Assembly: GCF_032854445.1 (NCBI RefSeq)
Contig: NC_088299.1
Coordinates: forward strand, 8,387,608-8,451,607
Reading direction: 5' to 3'
Length of the DNA: 64,000 bases
Source: Liolophura sinensis
Taxonomy: Eukaryota; Mollusca; Polyplacophora; Chitonida; Chitonidae
The position numbers and the translations under genes are program-made. The stretch's first letter is position 1; each line of letters opens with the position of its first letter. Below, piece by piece: positions 1 to 13,000 of the stretch. The notes beneath the pieces are model-generated. The model worked only from the letters and a program-made list of their open reading frames with translations, did no database searches and was not told where the DNA came from.

Positions 1-117
1 TCATGGGTTTCTTCCGGGCTCTGCCGGTTTCCTCCCACTATAATGCTGGCCGCCGTCGTATAAGTGAAATATTCTTGAGTGAGGCGTAAAGCATTAATCA
101 AATAAATAAATAAATCA
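1..117 (+). mobile_element. SINE family 1, 3' part, cut by window edge
   Basis: It shows the family body from the TTTCC pyrimidine-rich stretch through GTCGTATAAGTGAAATATTC to the ATAA tail. Confidence 0.85.
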
Positions 118-1647
118 TTCATTGAAAGCACCAATCAAACCCTCTTCAGGCCACTAGGCCTACACACTTGATTTCATCAGATGCACGTCACGGTGGGGAT
201 CACACTGTGACACGTCGAAATAGAAAACTGCACACAATTCTCTATCAGCAGGTATACAGTACGGTACTCGCCAGTTTGAATTTTTGAGAGATATGTTTGT
301 GGAATATATGCTGGGGTTTCTTATTATCAATAGGCCTTATCTCACATCTACTGAGGGGGAGATATAACGTTATCAATATAGGCCTACACTTCCACACTTC
401 CATATTAATGTGAAAAAGTCACATTTGTCAACACGATCGCCCCAGTCGTAAGCTCATTCGTAGTGGGATGATAATGACTTTTTCTGTATACTATATAATG
501 AGGGCATAATATCGCTGGTGGGGGGGGGGGGGGAGGTAAAATCCATATCATGTGTTTCAGCTGCGACGAACATCTCTGAGGAGGAGGATAACGTTGTTGT
601 TGTTGCTGTTGTTGCCGTTGTTGTTGGTGGTGGGATGGTGTTCTCTTGTTTGGGATCAAGGACATAGACCTTACAGCGCATGCGCCGCTCTCTACATGCG
701 CTTTGCATCACTGCCACGACCACATATAGTATACAGAAATCTTGAACAACGCCAAGGTCACATGGGGTTATGGTGATGGAGCAGGACATGATATCAGAAA
801 TCACAGAAAAACTCTGTTTCAGTCTTTGTTTCTAATAATACTTTCTACACATGCATTCTCTCATCTAACACCTGAAGTAATTTAATGATGAATGCTGATT
901 AAATAGTCCCGCGAGAGGACATCAGTGGTGAGGCTAAGGCTGAACAGGATCCAAAAATCAAGCTTGTCTAGTGGTGGAAGCGATGTAAAGCGAGCGTAGA
1001 GAGGGGCACATGTAAGGAGTATGGATCATGGGTGCAATGTTGATATGCACATGCGTCGCAGCTTCAAGATGTGTCTGCACTCGGGTCATTTGCTTCTTGT
1101 TATCATGAATAATTTCACTTTAATCCTTAGCTTACATATATTTTAGAATGGCATGTCACTATTCCAATTTTTTTCCTCGTGAATTCCACGCTTAACCCAT
1201 TTTTTCTTATATCGTGTATATATTTAGGAAGATGCTATATGAATGATAACAGATGTACAGTCATAATATTGCGTATGCACGGATAGCATAAGAGTCTGAG
1301 GAAAGAGTCTTAAAAACCGGTACCGTCCAGATGGATGTACAGAGCCAAGAAACATTTGAGGGTTTTAAGATCCTCATGGAGATAAGACTCGTCTAAGACA
1401 GGTTCATATTTAACTGAATATTCGGCAAGCAGTGAAGGTTCGTACGTCTGCTTCATGAGTACAAAAGAGGTTAGTGAGTTCGATCTTGCTTACACCAATT
1501 TGATCTTATTGATCTCATCGTCATGATGTCCATCTAGGTGTAATAAGGATTGTAGTTTTAATCTTGACCAATTACTGTACAAACATCTAAAGCAATGTAA
1601 GTATGTTACAAGTATATATTCTTGGGGGTTTCCGTCGCACTGAACAA

Positions 1648-1775
1648 TATATCAGTCATATGACAACGAGGTGTCATTAGCTGTGTGTATATATACTGTG
1701 TCATCTTGAGGCAGGGGGAGTCCATACCACCAAAGTGATGCCGCCACTGAAGTATTATACCGAAGACACCAGACA
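1648..1775 (-). mobile_element. SINE family 2 variant b fragment
   Basis: It matches the tail half of the 12370-12723 copy (CAGTCATATGACAACGAGG, then AAGACACCAGACA). Confidence 0.65.
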
Positions 1776-1866
1776 CTATAGCAAAAGAGTACATGTACTC
1801 ATCCAAATATTGCTCAGTTCTTATGACGTTTTGCATACAGGTTTACTTCAACCGTTGAGGGAGCTT

Positions 1867-2091
1867 CGGTGACCGAGAGGTTTTGCACGCTAACGCGGCG
1901 CGATGACCCAGATGCCTCTCATCAATGCAGTTGCTACTAGTTCAAGTCCAGCTCATGTTGGCTTTCTCTCTTTTCGTATGTGGAAAGGGCTGACTGCAGC
2001 CTGTAACCAATTTTCCTCCCACCATAATGCTGGCCGCCGTCGTATAAGTGAAATACTCTTGAGTACGGCGTAAAACACCAATCAAATCAAA
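1867..2091 (+). mobile_element. SINE family 1, diverged near-full copy
   Basis: It has a recognisable tRNA-like head with B box GTTCAAGTCC, a diverged middle, and an intact 3' domain and tail. Confidence 0.8.
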
Positions 2092-2845
2092 AAATCAGTC
2101 AATCCTAGAACCGCAAATCAAGATTGTAAACCAGCTCCATTCAAACATAAACATTGCATATTTGATGCATTCTTTATATTATCTGATAATTAAAAACTTT
2201 CTCCTCGATTTCGGGTAGACGAGATAAACTTTAAAAAAAGAATATCCTTAGTTTTGCAAATTTCTCCTGAGATATAAAATATATTTCGATTTCAGGCTGA
2301 GATCCCTTGTTTGTTCTACTTGCATGTATGAGGGATGGTAATGCCTCTAGGAATCCCTCTACAGCAAACAACACGTAATAAATCTGAATCATGCAAATCA
2401 CGAATTCCCTCAGGAACTATAGCCGTTTTCCCACCAACAAAAGAAAGAGAGAGAGAAAAAAAAACATTTTCTGGATGCAGTAAATATATTTCACAAAAGA
2501 TGTTTTCCAAAAAAAAAATTCGGAAACAGCCACGCATATAGATAACTCCTAGACGTAACTATTTAAACCGTATGTTCATAACAGGAAATCCAAACTTGAT
2601 ATGTGGAGAGATCTGTTGAACACATGTTACTGAACCGTTGATTTACCAGATGCTACTTAGACTGGTTTCACTGAAATGTGTTCCTTTTCCTGATACAGCT
2701 TACGAAACAGTGTGCTTGTGTCATGTTACATGCCAGAATGAACAGTATTCTATACTTTCGACAGAAACGGTATAAACTTAGAAATGAAAAAAAAAGTAAG
2801 GCAATACCATGACAAATGAGGAAAAGATGGCTGATCACAAGACTA

Positions 2846-3050
2846 TTTATTTATTTATTTCTCTATTTATTTATTTTTTTATTTGATTTGTGTTTTACGC
2901 CATACCAAAGGATATTTCACTTATACGACGGCGGCCAGCATTATGGTGGGAGGAAACCGGGCAGGGCCCGGGGGAAACCCACGACCATCCGCAGGTTGCT
3001 GACAGACCTTCCCACTTACGTCCGGAGAGGAAGGCAGCATGAGCTGGGCG
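2846..3050 (-). mobile_element. SINE family 1, 5'-truncated
   Basis: Reverse orientation with a long ATAA-type tail. It lacks the A and B box head. Confidence 0.85.
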
Positions 3051-4442
3051 ATGACAAGAACATCATGTAGCAATGTTTCGGTTACGTCATTTTATCTGGC
3101 TTCATATGGCATTGGACCACATGGCAAGAGAGAGAAGAGCCAGGTTTAAACTAATTGGATATAAGATTAAAATTTCTTACTTCCTGTCAAGTCATTGTGA
3201 TTTAATTGTTAAGATTAGTATCCCATATACATGTTCGAAGACTGTGTTCCAATACTAAAACTTTCTACACTGAAGTTCAGAGCATCAAATTTCCTGATGA
3301 CACCGAAATCGCAGCCCAGAGCAGCCACGATTTTTGCAAACCACTCCGAAGTCCAAAGCAGCAAATTTCCAAAACACATACTGGTCAAATGGCGTTTTTA
3401 TCTCCATATACGATATGTATCTGTATGTCCTGACTCTGTAAGAAGGTTGTTACCGGTTAATCATAAAGTCTTTGGTATAGACCTACTAGAAAACACGACT
3501 GTTTCAACTTCGATGCTCATTCATTGATAAGATTCACCAATGTCTAAAAGCATTATGGTTCGTTTTCTCTCTGCCGCCTGCCCAGAGATTGATTTTTCCA
3601 GACAAAAATGTTGTGTTTTTTCCTCCACTCCAGCATCCTGATGTAGATAAAAGCCCCTCGACATCCTGGCGCAGACCGTCTTTTGGTGGCTCCTGTAGAG
3701 ACGTCTGTCATATCGCCTCCGTGTAGCCTCAGACCTCAGCTGGAGAAAGAAGTCCCGTTCCGTTTTTTAACCCTTTTTTCTGGCCAACATGCCAGTAGCG
3801 ATTATGATTTTTCATCAAGCCAGTTCTGTGGCTTTTGACTGTTCCCTTTAATCCGAAGACGGTATGTCTCCGCCGGAAAAGGACTTCATACGGATGAGTC
3901 TAATCGTTCTGTAATAACTTGGTTTATTGCACTGAAATTTAAGTCTGGACAAAATTATGAAACTTCTCTTAGACAAATTATTTAATGTTTTGGAAGCGCT
4001 TAAGTACTGGTCCGTTTTCCCGCTGTGTGTTGTATACAGAGGGCTTGCTGAACAATTACACCGTAGATTTAAGGGCTATAGCATTACATGCCTCTATGCC
4101 CATGCAGAAAAACAGATTGATCAAAAGAATGAGAAAGCGATAGTTTTGATAGATCATTACATAATGATATTGGAGTTTTAGTAGCTTTGATGCATATATT
4201 CCGTCAAAACTCTACCCAGGCTTCAGTCATTTTGTTGGTTATGCTAGTTTAACTATTAACCGTTTTCAGAGTCACCTTGTTCATGTTTAACATTCAGGCA
4301 AACGAATTATCTCTATGTCTACCCAGCACATCCAGATTCTTGAATAGTCTCAGCCAATTTTCAGCACTTGAATCAGCTGTACCTCAAAAGTGCACACATA
4401 TATACCAAACGACCATAATACTGTTACCTTAGCCTATTTGTT

Positions 4443-4680
4443 GATTTATTTATTTGACTGGTGTTTTGCACCGTATCCAAGAATATTTCACTTATACGAC
4501 GACGGGCAGCATTATGGTGGGATGAAATCGGGGGGAAACCCACGACCATTTGCAGGTTTCTGGCAGACCTTCCCATGTACGACCGGACAGGAAACCAGTA
4601 TGAGCGGGTCACAGCGACGGCATTGGGGAGAGGCTCCTGGGTCATTGCCCCGCACTGGCATGCTAATCACCTTGGCCATT
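4443..4680 (-). mobile_element. SINE family 1, near-full copy
   Basis: Reverse orientation, head to tail, with several small losses in the middle. Confidence 0.82.
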
Positions 4681-5577
4681 TGACCACTTTAAAAATGGCA
4701 TCCTCCAAAGTGATTGTACTTTCTAACCGTACAGACAATACTGTTAAAATGTGCCATCATTAGGGCTTGTGCGCCGTATAACGCACGGTGAATCATTAGT
4801 CGAAATGCTCAGACTAGTGACGTCTAATACATTGTAATAAACATTACTGCATATTTTTTTACCTATTTCTACTGAAGCCATGGTGCTAGGGGGTGTATTA
4901 GTTGCTACTGTTAAAGCATTTACACGAAGAGAAGAAAACCTTATTGAATTGACAAGAGACCGGATTTCATCCGTACAATACACGATTATTTATCAACTAT
5001 CAAACTACTGTCACTACTCTGAATTTACTCTCTGTGCTGCCATCTTTCATGGAGCACTGCATGACGATAAGCCTCAAGCTTTTCCCTTGAAAGCCATTCC
5101 GTAATGAAGTTTTGTTCACCTAAAACGACACACTATTTTTCAGCATGCAAGTGCCCAGAAGCTTAAAAGAGTTTGGGGACCGAGAATTATTGTCCTGGCA
5201 CATAACGAATGTTATTTCAGCTTTGTGTACTCAGCAACCCGTGTATACGGAGAACACTGTTGTGTAGCTTATATATTACCTCTGAACGAAGCTGACATTC
5301 ATTGATTAATGAGCTCACAAATTATTCATACAAGGAAATGAACTTTCACTTCAAAGTTGACTTTTTGTCACTGTCTGCTAACATATTCGTGATAAAAAAA
5401 GAGCTTCAAACGTTGACAGAATTGAGATGTACACCACATTAAGGCTTATAAGCACACCTTGTGTACCAGACTACTTCAATGTAAGAGTGTCCAATTGACA
5501 CTGAGCAGGTTTCGTTGGTTCAGTTTTGTTAGGATTTACCATGCCGTACTGACAACTTCCTTCCGTTAGAAAAGTCA

Positions 5578-5822
5578 TTTTATTTATTTAGTTGATTGGA
5601 GTTTTACATCGTACTCAAGATTATTCTGTTAAATATGACACACATATTTTGTTAATTCAACATGAAGATTCTGTCAGACTATTATAATAGGATATGTTGA
5701 ATGTTGCGTTATAATACTGATTGACCGGATTGAACGAACTCACAACGACCGCACTGGTGACAGCTTTCCTGTGTCATTGTGCTGTGCTAACATGCAGCTG
5801 ACCACTATTTCTTGGAGGTGCC
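5578..5822 (-). mobile_element. SINE family 1, decayed copy
   Basis: Tail (5578-5630) and head (5727-5822) are recognisable in the same orientation. The middle is not. Confidence 0.5.
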
Positions 5823-7036
5823 AAAAGCCGTTTTAAAATTGTAACTAATCAAGGAAACCAGACTGAAGCCATACAGGATTCTTGTTAAAGAGCAATTAAC
5901 TTGTCGATGACCACCAGATGCATGAAGGAATTCTTGATCAGCGTCAGCATTAATCCGTTCGTCCATTCTTAACTATGTAGAACGCAACTTCAATTCCATT
6001 ATTCGGTCTGTATAGCATGAAAATTACTTGATTATGGACAAGTACGTCTGTTACATATCACGCCATTTTGCAACCAGAGCCATTGATTCCTTGACACTAA
6101 CCAAACCAAACTTCACTGAATTAGATTTTCATTTAACTTAGCTATGCCTTAGTCGACTTGTTCGCAGCTAAATTTGTGGTGTTAAGAACGATTCCTGCAT
6201 GTATTCCTGCATGAAGGCGAGTCCGGAAAAGGAGCATTTATTGACACCAAACCATGCACCAAGAAAATTCTGCATATCTTGTCTCAAGCCAAATCTCAGC
6301 CCAAGGAAGACAATCCTTTTTGAAACTTGAAGCCAATAACTGTTCCTTGGAACTTGAAACCCCAAATAATGCTTTCGAGCCTGCATGGGTGCGTGTCCCA
6401 TCCAGCTGAAAATAAGACAAATGCATCCCAGAGTCTTTGACAGTACATCAGTCGGACCTTGGAAACAGCAATCAAAGAACGGTTTCTAGATCCAAAAAAG
6501 AACGGATGGTTAACATCTAAACTCTATAAACGAAAAATTCTCTGGAACCTGAAATAAAAGATCTCTAGTCTGTTGATAATGAAACATCAGAAATGAGCGT
6601 TTCCTTGATACGGGAATCTTGCCATTTCCTTATCGCTGGCACTGGACATAACAACGAAGAACTAACAATTTTTTGATCAACCAACGACTTCTTTGAATAA
6701 TTCCATGCGAAAGATTCCTAAATTACGCCTCACTAAATATTTATATGTCGAAACACGCATTCGTATACCAGCCGTCAACAAAGATGGGCATTCCAGGTCA
6801 ATAATCGTAAGGCCAATTCCCAAAACAAACAAAGACAAACAATAGTCTTTCACGTATACGTTGGCTGAGGCGTTCTCATCTGTGAGAAAACACAAAAGAA
6901 CAACTAGAGTAATTGTTTTTAAAGTATGGTGCAAAGATTTTTACCCGCAGAACTACAGGTCATTATGTATGCCATACTGGTGGAAGATAAGTCACCTCCA
7001 AAGAATTTCATGTGATACCACATCAAAGCCACATGG

Positions 7037-7175
7037 CCGCTGTGCACTGCATGTGAACAGCCATACGAGCGCTGTGGACTGCATAAGAACATACTGGCGT
7101 TGTGGACTGCATGTGAACAGCAGTGCATTCGCTGTGGACGGCATATGAACAGTCATACGGGCGCTGTGGACTACA
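7037..7175. repeat. ~33-bp tandem repeat
   Basis: About four units of CGCTGTGGACTGCATATGAA with a variable end. Confidence 0.8.
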
Positions 7176-7459
7176 TATTGGGAAAACTTCCGATATCGTA
7201 ATCTCGAAAATTGTCCGTCGACGCAAAGATTGACCTATCGTCTTTTTGTGTCCAAGAGATTGAATGAATGATTATGGCTGAACGCCAAATCGTAAATATT
7301 TCAGCCATATCATGGCGATCCTCGAGATTGAAATACAAGCATACGGGTTTCCTTGAAATCGAGACGACAGTGCATTCGTTGTAGGCCTAGTATCTGTGGT
7401 CGCTTTTAATTTTGCGACCACAGATACTGGCATTACATTCTTAAAATAATTATACACCA

Positions 7460-7594
7460 GGCCTCGGGATCACGAAACCATGTTAGACTTAAGTCAAAAT
7501 TTTAATCATTAAATTTGGTAAATTCCTTTACAGCATTTTATCTGGAATTTAAGTCTAAGATTTAAGTCTAAGATGGCTTCATGATACTGGAGCC
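7460..7594. mobile_element. 135-bp palindromic MITE
   Basis: Terminal inverted repeats of about 30 bp, with imperfect ends GGCCTCGGGATCACGAA and GGCTCCAGTATCATGAA. The interior is AT-rich with TTTAAGTCTAAG repeats. No coding capacity. The superfamily is not clear. Confidence 0.75.
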
Positions 7595-7611
7595 TGACAA
7601 TTAAAAATCCG

Positions 7612-7871
7612 TACGACCGCAGAGGAAGCCAGCATGACCTGCATGGACTCACAGCAACTACACTGATGACAGACTCCTGAGTTTATGTGCTGCGCTAGCA
7701 CTCTAACCACTAGGCCACGGCACGCGAAAACGTCTGCAGCAACCTGCGGATGGTCGTGGGTTTCCTCCTGGCTCTGTCCGGTTTCCTCCCACCAGAATGG
7801 TGGCCGCCGTCGTATATGAGAAATATTCTAGAGTAAGGCGTTAAACACCAATCAAATAAATCAAATAAATA
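7612..7871. mobile_element. SINE family 1 with inverted 5' half
   Basis: 7612-7727 is the tRNA-like head in minus orientation. 7731-7871 is the remaining body and tail in plus orientation. The two parts are complementary portions of one SINE, not duplicates. Confidence 0.75.
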
Positions 7872-9851
7872 ACTAGGCCAAGAAGCCCCCTCCGCCCCTC
7901 AAACTTAGATGAAATTTTAAATAATGTCAAAATTTGTGCCAGTTTTGATTTGTAGTTTTCTCTGAAATCAATCACAAAACTCAACCGTTAATTGATACAC
8001 AATATATTGAACAGGACAAACAACTGTTATTGTCAAATTCAAGCCTGATTCCATACTGCGAAGCATCATAGAATTTTAATTGAAATTCAAATATTTCACA
8101 TCAATAACAGCACAGCTGTGCAATCAGTATTCCTTAGAACCACATCAACACCTCGTTTGTAAATACCATCAGCTAAACAAAACAGTTTGTAAAATTTTGG
8201 TAAGAAAAACCAATAAATTCCAAAATCCAGTTGTAAGTTTTAATCTAAATTCATTTATGGGAGGTAAGAGATCAACACTGGTTTCTAGCAGAAATGATGA
8301 ATATGCCATAAGAACAAACAACTGCATAACATAATGTATTATGAATGATATGCTGTCAGACAGCGCTAAAATAATGGCGAATCTCAAATTTTCTTCGGAG
8401 TCAAAGACAAAATTGTTCTCTAGAAGGCAACGCTGAAGTAAAGAAATGAAGAAATATTGCCTGAGATGAAATAAAGGGTGCCCAATGGGGATAGCGAGAA
8501 CAGTCGTTGAGAGAGCGGAAAGTTGAAGAAACAGAGCAACCACAATTTTATTTGGATTTGATGAGACAAGATAACTCTGCGAAAGCCTGAACAAATTCGG
8601 TGCTAAAGTACTCATACTGGGCTAATTTCCACCAAACTTTGCCAGTTAAATTTCTTTCAACTTTTTATGGTGATATAACAAAATTGTTTGGATCTTGAAG
8701 CCATATCAGGCGACATGCATTACGGCGATTAATGAAAGAATCATTGACTTGTTCACCACGACAGTGTAAGGCGTTCGAAAACGTTGCTGGTGGGCTGAAG
8801 TGTCAACTGAAGGAACACTTTTGTTTCCACACAATCTTAAGAGGCCTTCAGCTATTATCCACAAACAGCAATGTATCTTCTCGCCGTTTGTATAGCAAAA
8901 TAATTTGTTTCCAAAATTATTAATAAAATAATATCACATGATTTTGGTTATCATTCACTCTTTATACTGTTGACATAACTTTTCTAGCTTTCAACTGGTG
9001 AAAAACATTCAACATCAAACCATTACCACTTAATATATCATTAATAACTGACACATAGCCTTAATAAGCATACTTCACATGATTATTTTAAAACTGTACT
9101 GATATGTGAGTTCTACGTCTGAATAACCTTTTGAAAGGTCAGTGAATCTGTAAAAAAAAGTCACATAACAAAAATAAATCTACAAAACGACATTAGCACC
9201 TATAAATACCTTGCTGAATGCAATACAAAAAGCAAGATTCGTAATACCACCATACACCTAAAATTTTAATATTTTTCCAGTAAAATATGAATTTAATCTG
9301 CTACCAAATCAACAACAATCATGGACAGCAAAAACATCACAAACGTGTCAAAATCATAAACTGGACAAAATTATGAACAGAGAAAATGAAACAGGACAAA
9401 ATCATTGACCGGACAAAATCGTGGAAAGGAAAAAAAATTACGAACTGGATAAAATCATAAAGGAACAAAAACATGGATAGGAAAAAAATTATAAACTGGA
9501 CAAAATCATGAGCTGGAAAACAAGTCAGCGCGATCATGCTGCCAAGTATCCTCATTACCACTGTCAACCAATGTCATTTATACCAATGTACAGAAACAAT
9601 TTCAGTCTGAGTAATTAGAATCTACCTCTATGCCTTTCCCAAGCCAGCACCAAATTCTTTAATGTTCCTGAATATGATGTCCATGAGTTAAGTGACGAAA
9701 CTCCTGTCAAAACCACTGAAACACACTCAGTGTTTTGTCACGAATCGCTGTAACTTTTTTCCCATTAATTATTTTTCAGTTTTTAGTTCCCCTCAGCCAA
9801 TATCATAACTCCCTTTACTAAATACATTCAGTTGTCAGCATTATCAATTCA

Positions 9852-9857
9852 TTTATT
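9852..9857 (-). terminator. candidate OPLAH polyadenylation signal
   Basis: AATAAA on the minus strand, 22 nt after the stop. It is the first such motif, and a more distal one could be used instead. Confidence 0.5.
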
Positions 9858-9878
9858 ATTTTCCTCCATTGATAAATA

Positions 9879-10043
9879 TTAAGCAGATTCTTGAGCGAGT
9901 TTGTAGGTGTACAGGCTGCCTTTTTGAGCATATGTAGTTACAGTCTTTTCTGACTTCTTTTCAGAAGAGCTCTCTCCATCAGTGTTTTCTTCCTTGAATT
10001 CTCCCCATCCTCCGCCACCAGGAGATTCTAGATGGAAGCAATC
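9879..10043 (-). CDS. OPLAH: OPLAH coding exon 34, last (residues 1243-1296 and stop)
   Basis: It encodes [16 protein letters not shown], a charged linker, and [13 protein letters not shown] before TAA. Human ends similarly (TPGGGGYGDP...GSVYEYRRAQEAV). The linker is less conserved. Confidence 0.95.
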   Translation of the reverse strand, partial: DCFHLESPGGGGWGEFKEENTDGESSSEKKSEKTVTTYAQKGSLYTYKLAQESA

Positions 10044-13000
10044 CTAAAAGACAAAAAAGAACACAAAATGTCAAATGATTTATAACATTCGTGCTTCAAG
10101 AATTCTTTCTTCTTGTTTATTTTTCTATTGTAATGATGTTTACAGTTTTTACATTCCACTTCGGAATCATACAATATAAAGAAACAAATTAGTTACTTAT
10201 TTCTCTACAGTGTATCACTGCATCTACATACGTGGCCATGATTTGGCTGCTATACCGCTGTTGAGGGGAAAAAACCATCATCGTTCAATCGACCATTTGA
10301 ATTACTCTTTTTAGAGCTGTACCTGCTATTCTGTATAAAAGAGCAAGCTTGTCCTGACCAGTGTGTCAAGACAATGGCGATGTAAGAACTTCAAGTCAAT
10401 ACATCAAATTTACTTCAAGCACTGACTGACATACTGACAGGAAACATTTCAGCTTTTACATAAAGGTTTCCATTCCAAAAGCAAAATGATTACTTTTTTT
10501 ATTATGTCATAGGCATTACTACAATGTACATGTAAGTTCGAAACCCACCATTTGGCTTCCTGTGATCCTTTTCACAACCCACGACAATGAAATTTGTGCC
10601 CAACGTAACGTCCATGACATTATTTAGTGAACACATATGTCGCAATGGCAAAAGCGTTTGACGGAGAAATTGTTGCCGCCTTGTAAAACAAGCACCTGCA
10701 CATCATGATGGTAGTTACATTCGCATACCGGCTCTTAAAATCGTTCTGCCGAGTGCTGCATTTGATCTAAAACTTTGTCCATGACAATGTTACTCATTTT
10801 CCCGTAATCGGGGAGATTTATTTATTTATTTGTGTAGTGTTAGACTGGTAATTTACGTCGCACTCAAAAATATTTCAACGAACGAGAGGAAGCCAGCATG
10901 ACATTTGGAGAGATGTGTTATCCTAGTTAATCTCAGAAAGATGGTTTGAGGTTTGTTTCGAAGACAGGTTTATATTCTACTGGGAAAAATATAAGTTTCA
11001 CCAGCAAAAGTAATATTTTATGAGATCCGTTTGCCTCTAAAAATGTTCTTTTTGAAGGGAATTTTAAACGCAAATACATCATTTTTCCCTTTATAGTTCA
11101 CACACTGTTGACATAGTGTTCACGATTGCCTTCCCTTTTCTGTTCATCGTGATTAGTCAGTTAGCTCGTTGGAGAAAAACATCGCCAGGAAACAATGTGC
11201 TCTTCAGAACAGTCAACCTACGTATTAAGGCAAGCTCACTGAAAACTAACTTCCTTTTTGGAAAACTTGCGTGTATAACTATTCCTGGATGATCTCCATT
11301 TCCCAATCAAGCAAGAGAAGAGCTGTACTATACGCCTAACAACAATGTCACACGGAAACAACAATGTCACATGGTGACAACAATATCACATAGTGACAAC
11401 AATATCACATGGTGACAACAATGTCACAATGTGTTCTGTAGGCATGGGAATATATGGTCAGAAAAAATGCCAAAGTTTCTCAAGGAAGTTTGAAAACATT
11501 TTCCCGACCTCTGAATACCACTAGCAACCATCTGTTCTGATGAAATCAGCTGTTTTAAATTTTTTCAAAATTTTTAATTAAAAATGTCTGAAATCAGCCA
11601 ACTGGAGGAAACTGGAAAAGTTCGAGTGAAACAGTCACGCAAATGTGGCGGGGGTCCGGGATATGTCACAGATGACTCTCAGTGATATTCATATCCACGC
11701 ATGTACCGATAGAGCACAGTCGACCTAACAACTGAAAAAGTGAAGCATGGGGATCTCGGGAAATTCTCTGTCTTATAATGGGATTGAACCCATGTCTAGT
11801 GTGACCTAGCGATTGAAAAGCAAGTACGTTAACCACCCCGTCCATGACACCCTCCAAGGGGGATAAGGCTGAAAAGTTGGAATTGTGGTTTCTTACAGTG
11901 CAACTCACATTTGATTGTCTGCACACACTTAACTCAAAAAAGCTACATGTACACGTATGTATCCTCAAATTACCTCTCAAGAGACCGTGCTTATTTTGGC
12001 TGCTAGAAAATCCTTCAAAAAATCCCTGTATCCACATGACAAACCAATTTTGTCTCCTCTGGACCTGGGTCTAATTTCCCATAAGGTTTCATGGAAAGCT
12101 TTTTTGACAATATTTTTTAACCATCCTGTTTAATTCAATCTACATGTACTTTTCGGGCAGTGAGAGAATGTTAACAAAGCAAGGAAGACAACGTACAGCT
12201 TATGAACAGCCACAGGAACTGAAAGTTTTCATTTTTAATGACGGAAAACATCCATGCATGCTTTGGGTTTTATGTTTCAAATTTAGAAAGAGTTTTGAGT
12301 ACAATCTATGTAACCTCTGTGCTATCCATGTTTTCAAAGTGCTATACATGTAGCTGGTTGGATAGATATATCTATGCTGAGATTTTTACGTCGTACTTAA
12401 CAATTTTTCAGTCATGTGACAACCAGGAGTTATTAGGTGTGTGTACATGTACGGTGTCTTCTTGTTGCAAGGCGAGTCCATGCCGCCAAAGTGCTGCTGC
12501 CAGAATAATCATGTTGAAGACACCAGACAGGACACCCAACCCAGCCACATTATACTGACACCGGGCCGACCAGTCCTGTTTCCTTTCTCTAACCTCTCAG
12601 TGCTGAGTGCCGAGGTAGCAACAAGTGGCATTTTTAAAGTCTCTGGTATGACCTGACCTGGGTTTGACCCTGGGTGTCCTGACTTCGAGGCAGATACTCT
12701 AACCAATAGGCCGCTGAAGTGGTCTAAGTGTCTATGGACCCATAAATCCCTGATGGAAATCAACCCCCGGCGGCCCTGATGGAAATCAACCCCTGGTGGC
12801 CCTGATGGAAATCAACCCCTGGTGGCCCTGATGGAAATCAACCCCTGGTGGCCCTGATGGAAATCAACGCTCAGGAAAAAGTACCTGTCAACCCACCTGA
12901 CCCTGAGGCAACTAGATTTCAATGTGACGAATGATCATTTTGTATAGCAGTCAATCTATTTCCGCTCAACATATTATAAAACTGTACCCAGTGAAACTAT

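Larger units (their letters stand above)
1..9851. other. intergenic region downstream of OPLAH
   Basis: No gene recognised. It holds SINE copies (1-117, 1867-2091, 2846-3050, 4443-4680, 5578-5822, 7612-7871), a small MITE (7460-7594), a 33-bp repeat (7037-7175), a (TTG)n tract with a G run near 519-532, and a degenerate repeat around 9340-9520. The remainder is AT-rich unique DNA without exon-like features. Confidence 0.7.

Noticed and set aside
8169-8615. 148-codon minus-strand frame, hydrophobic
   Set aside because: No recognisable family, no clear promoter or splice context. Length is possible by chance in AT-rich DNA. Kept only as a note.
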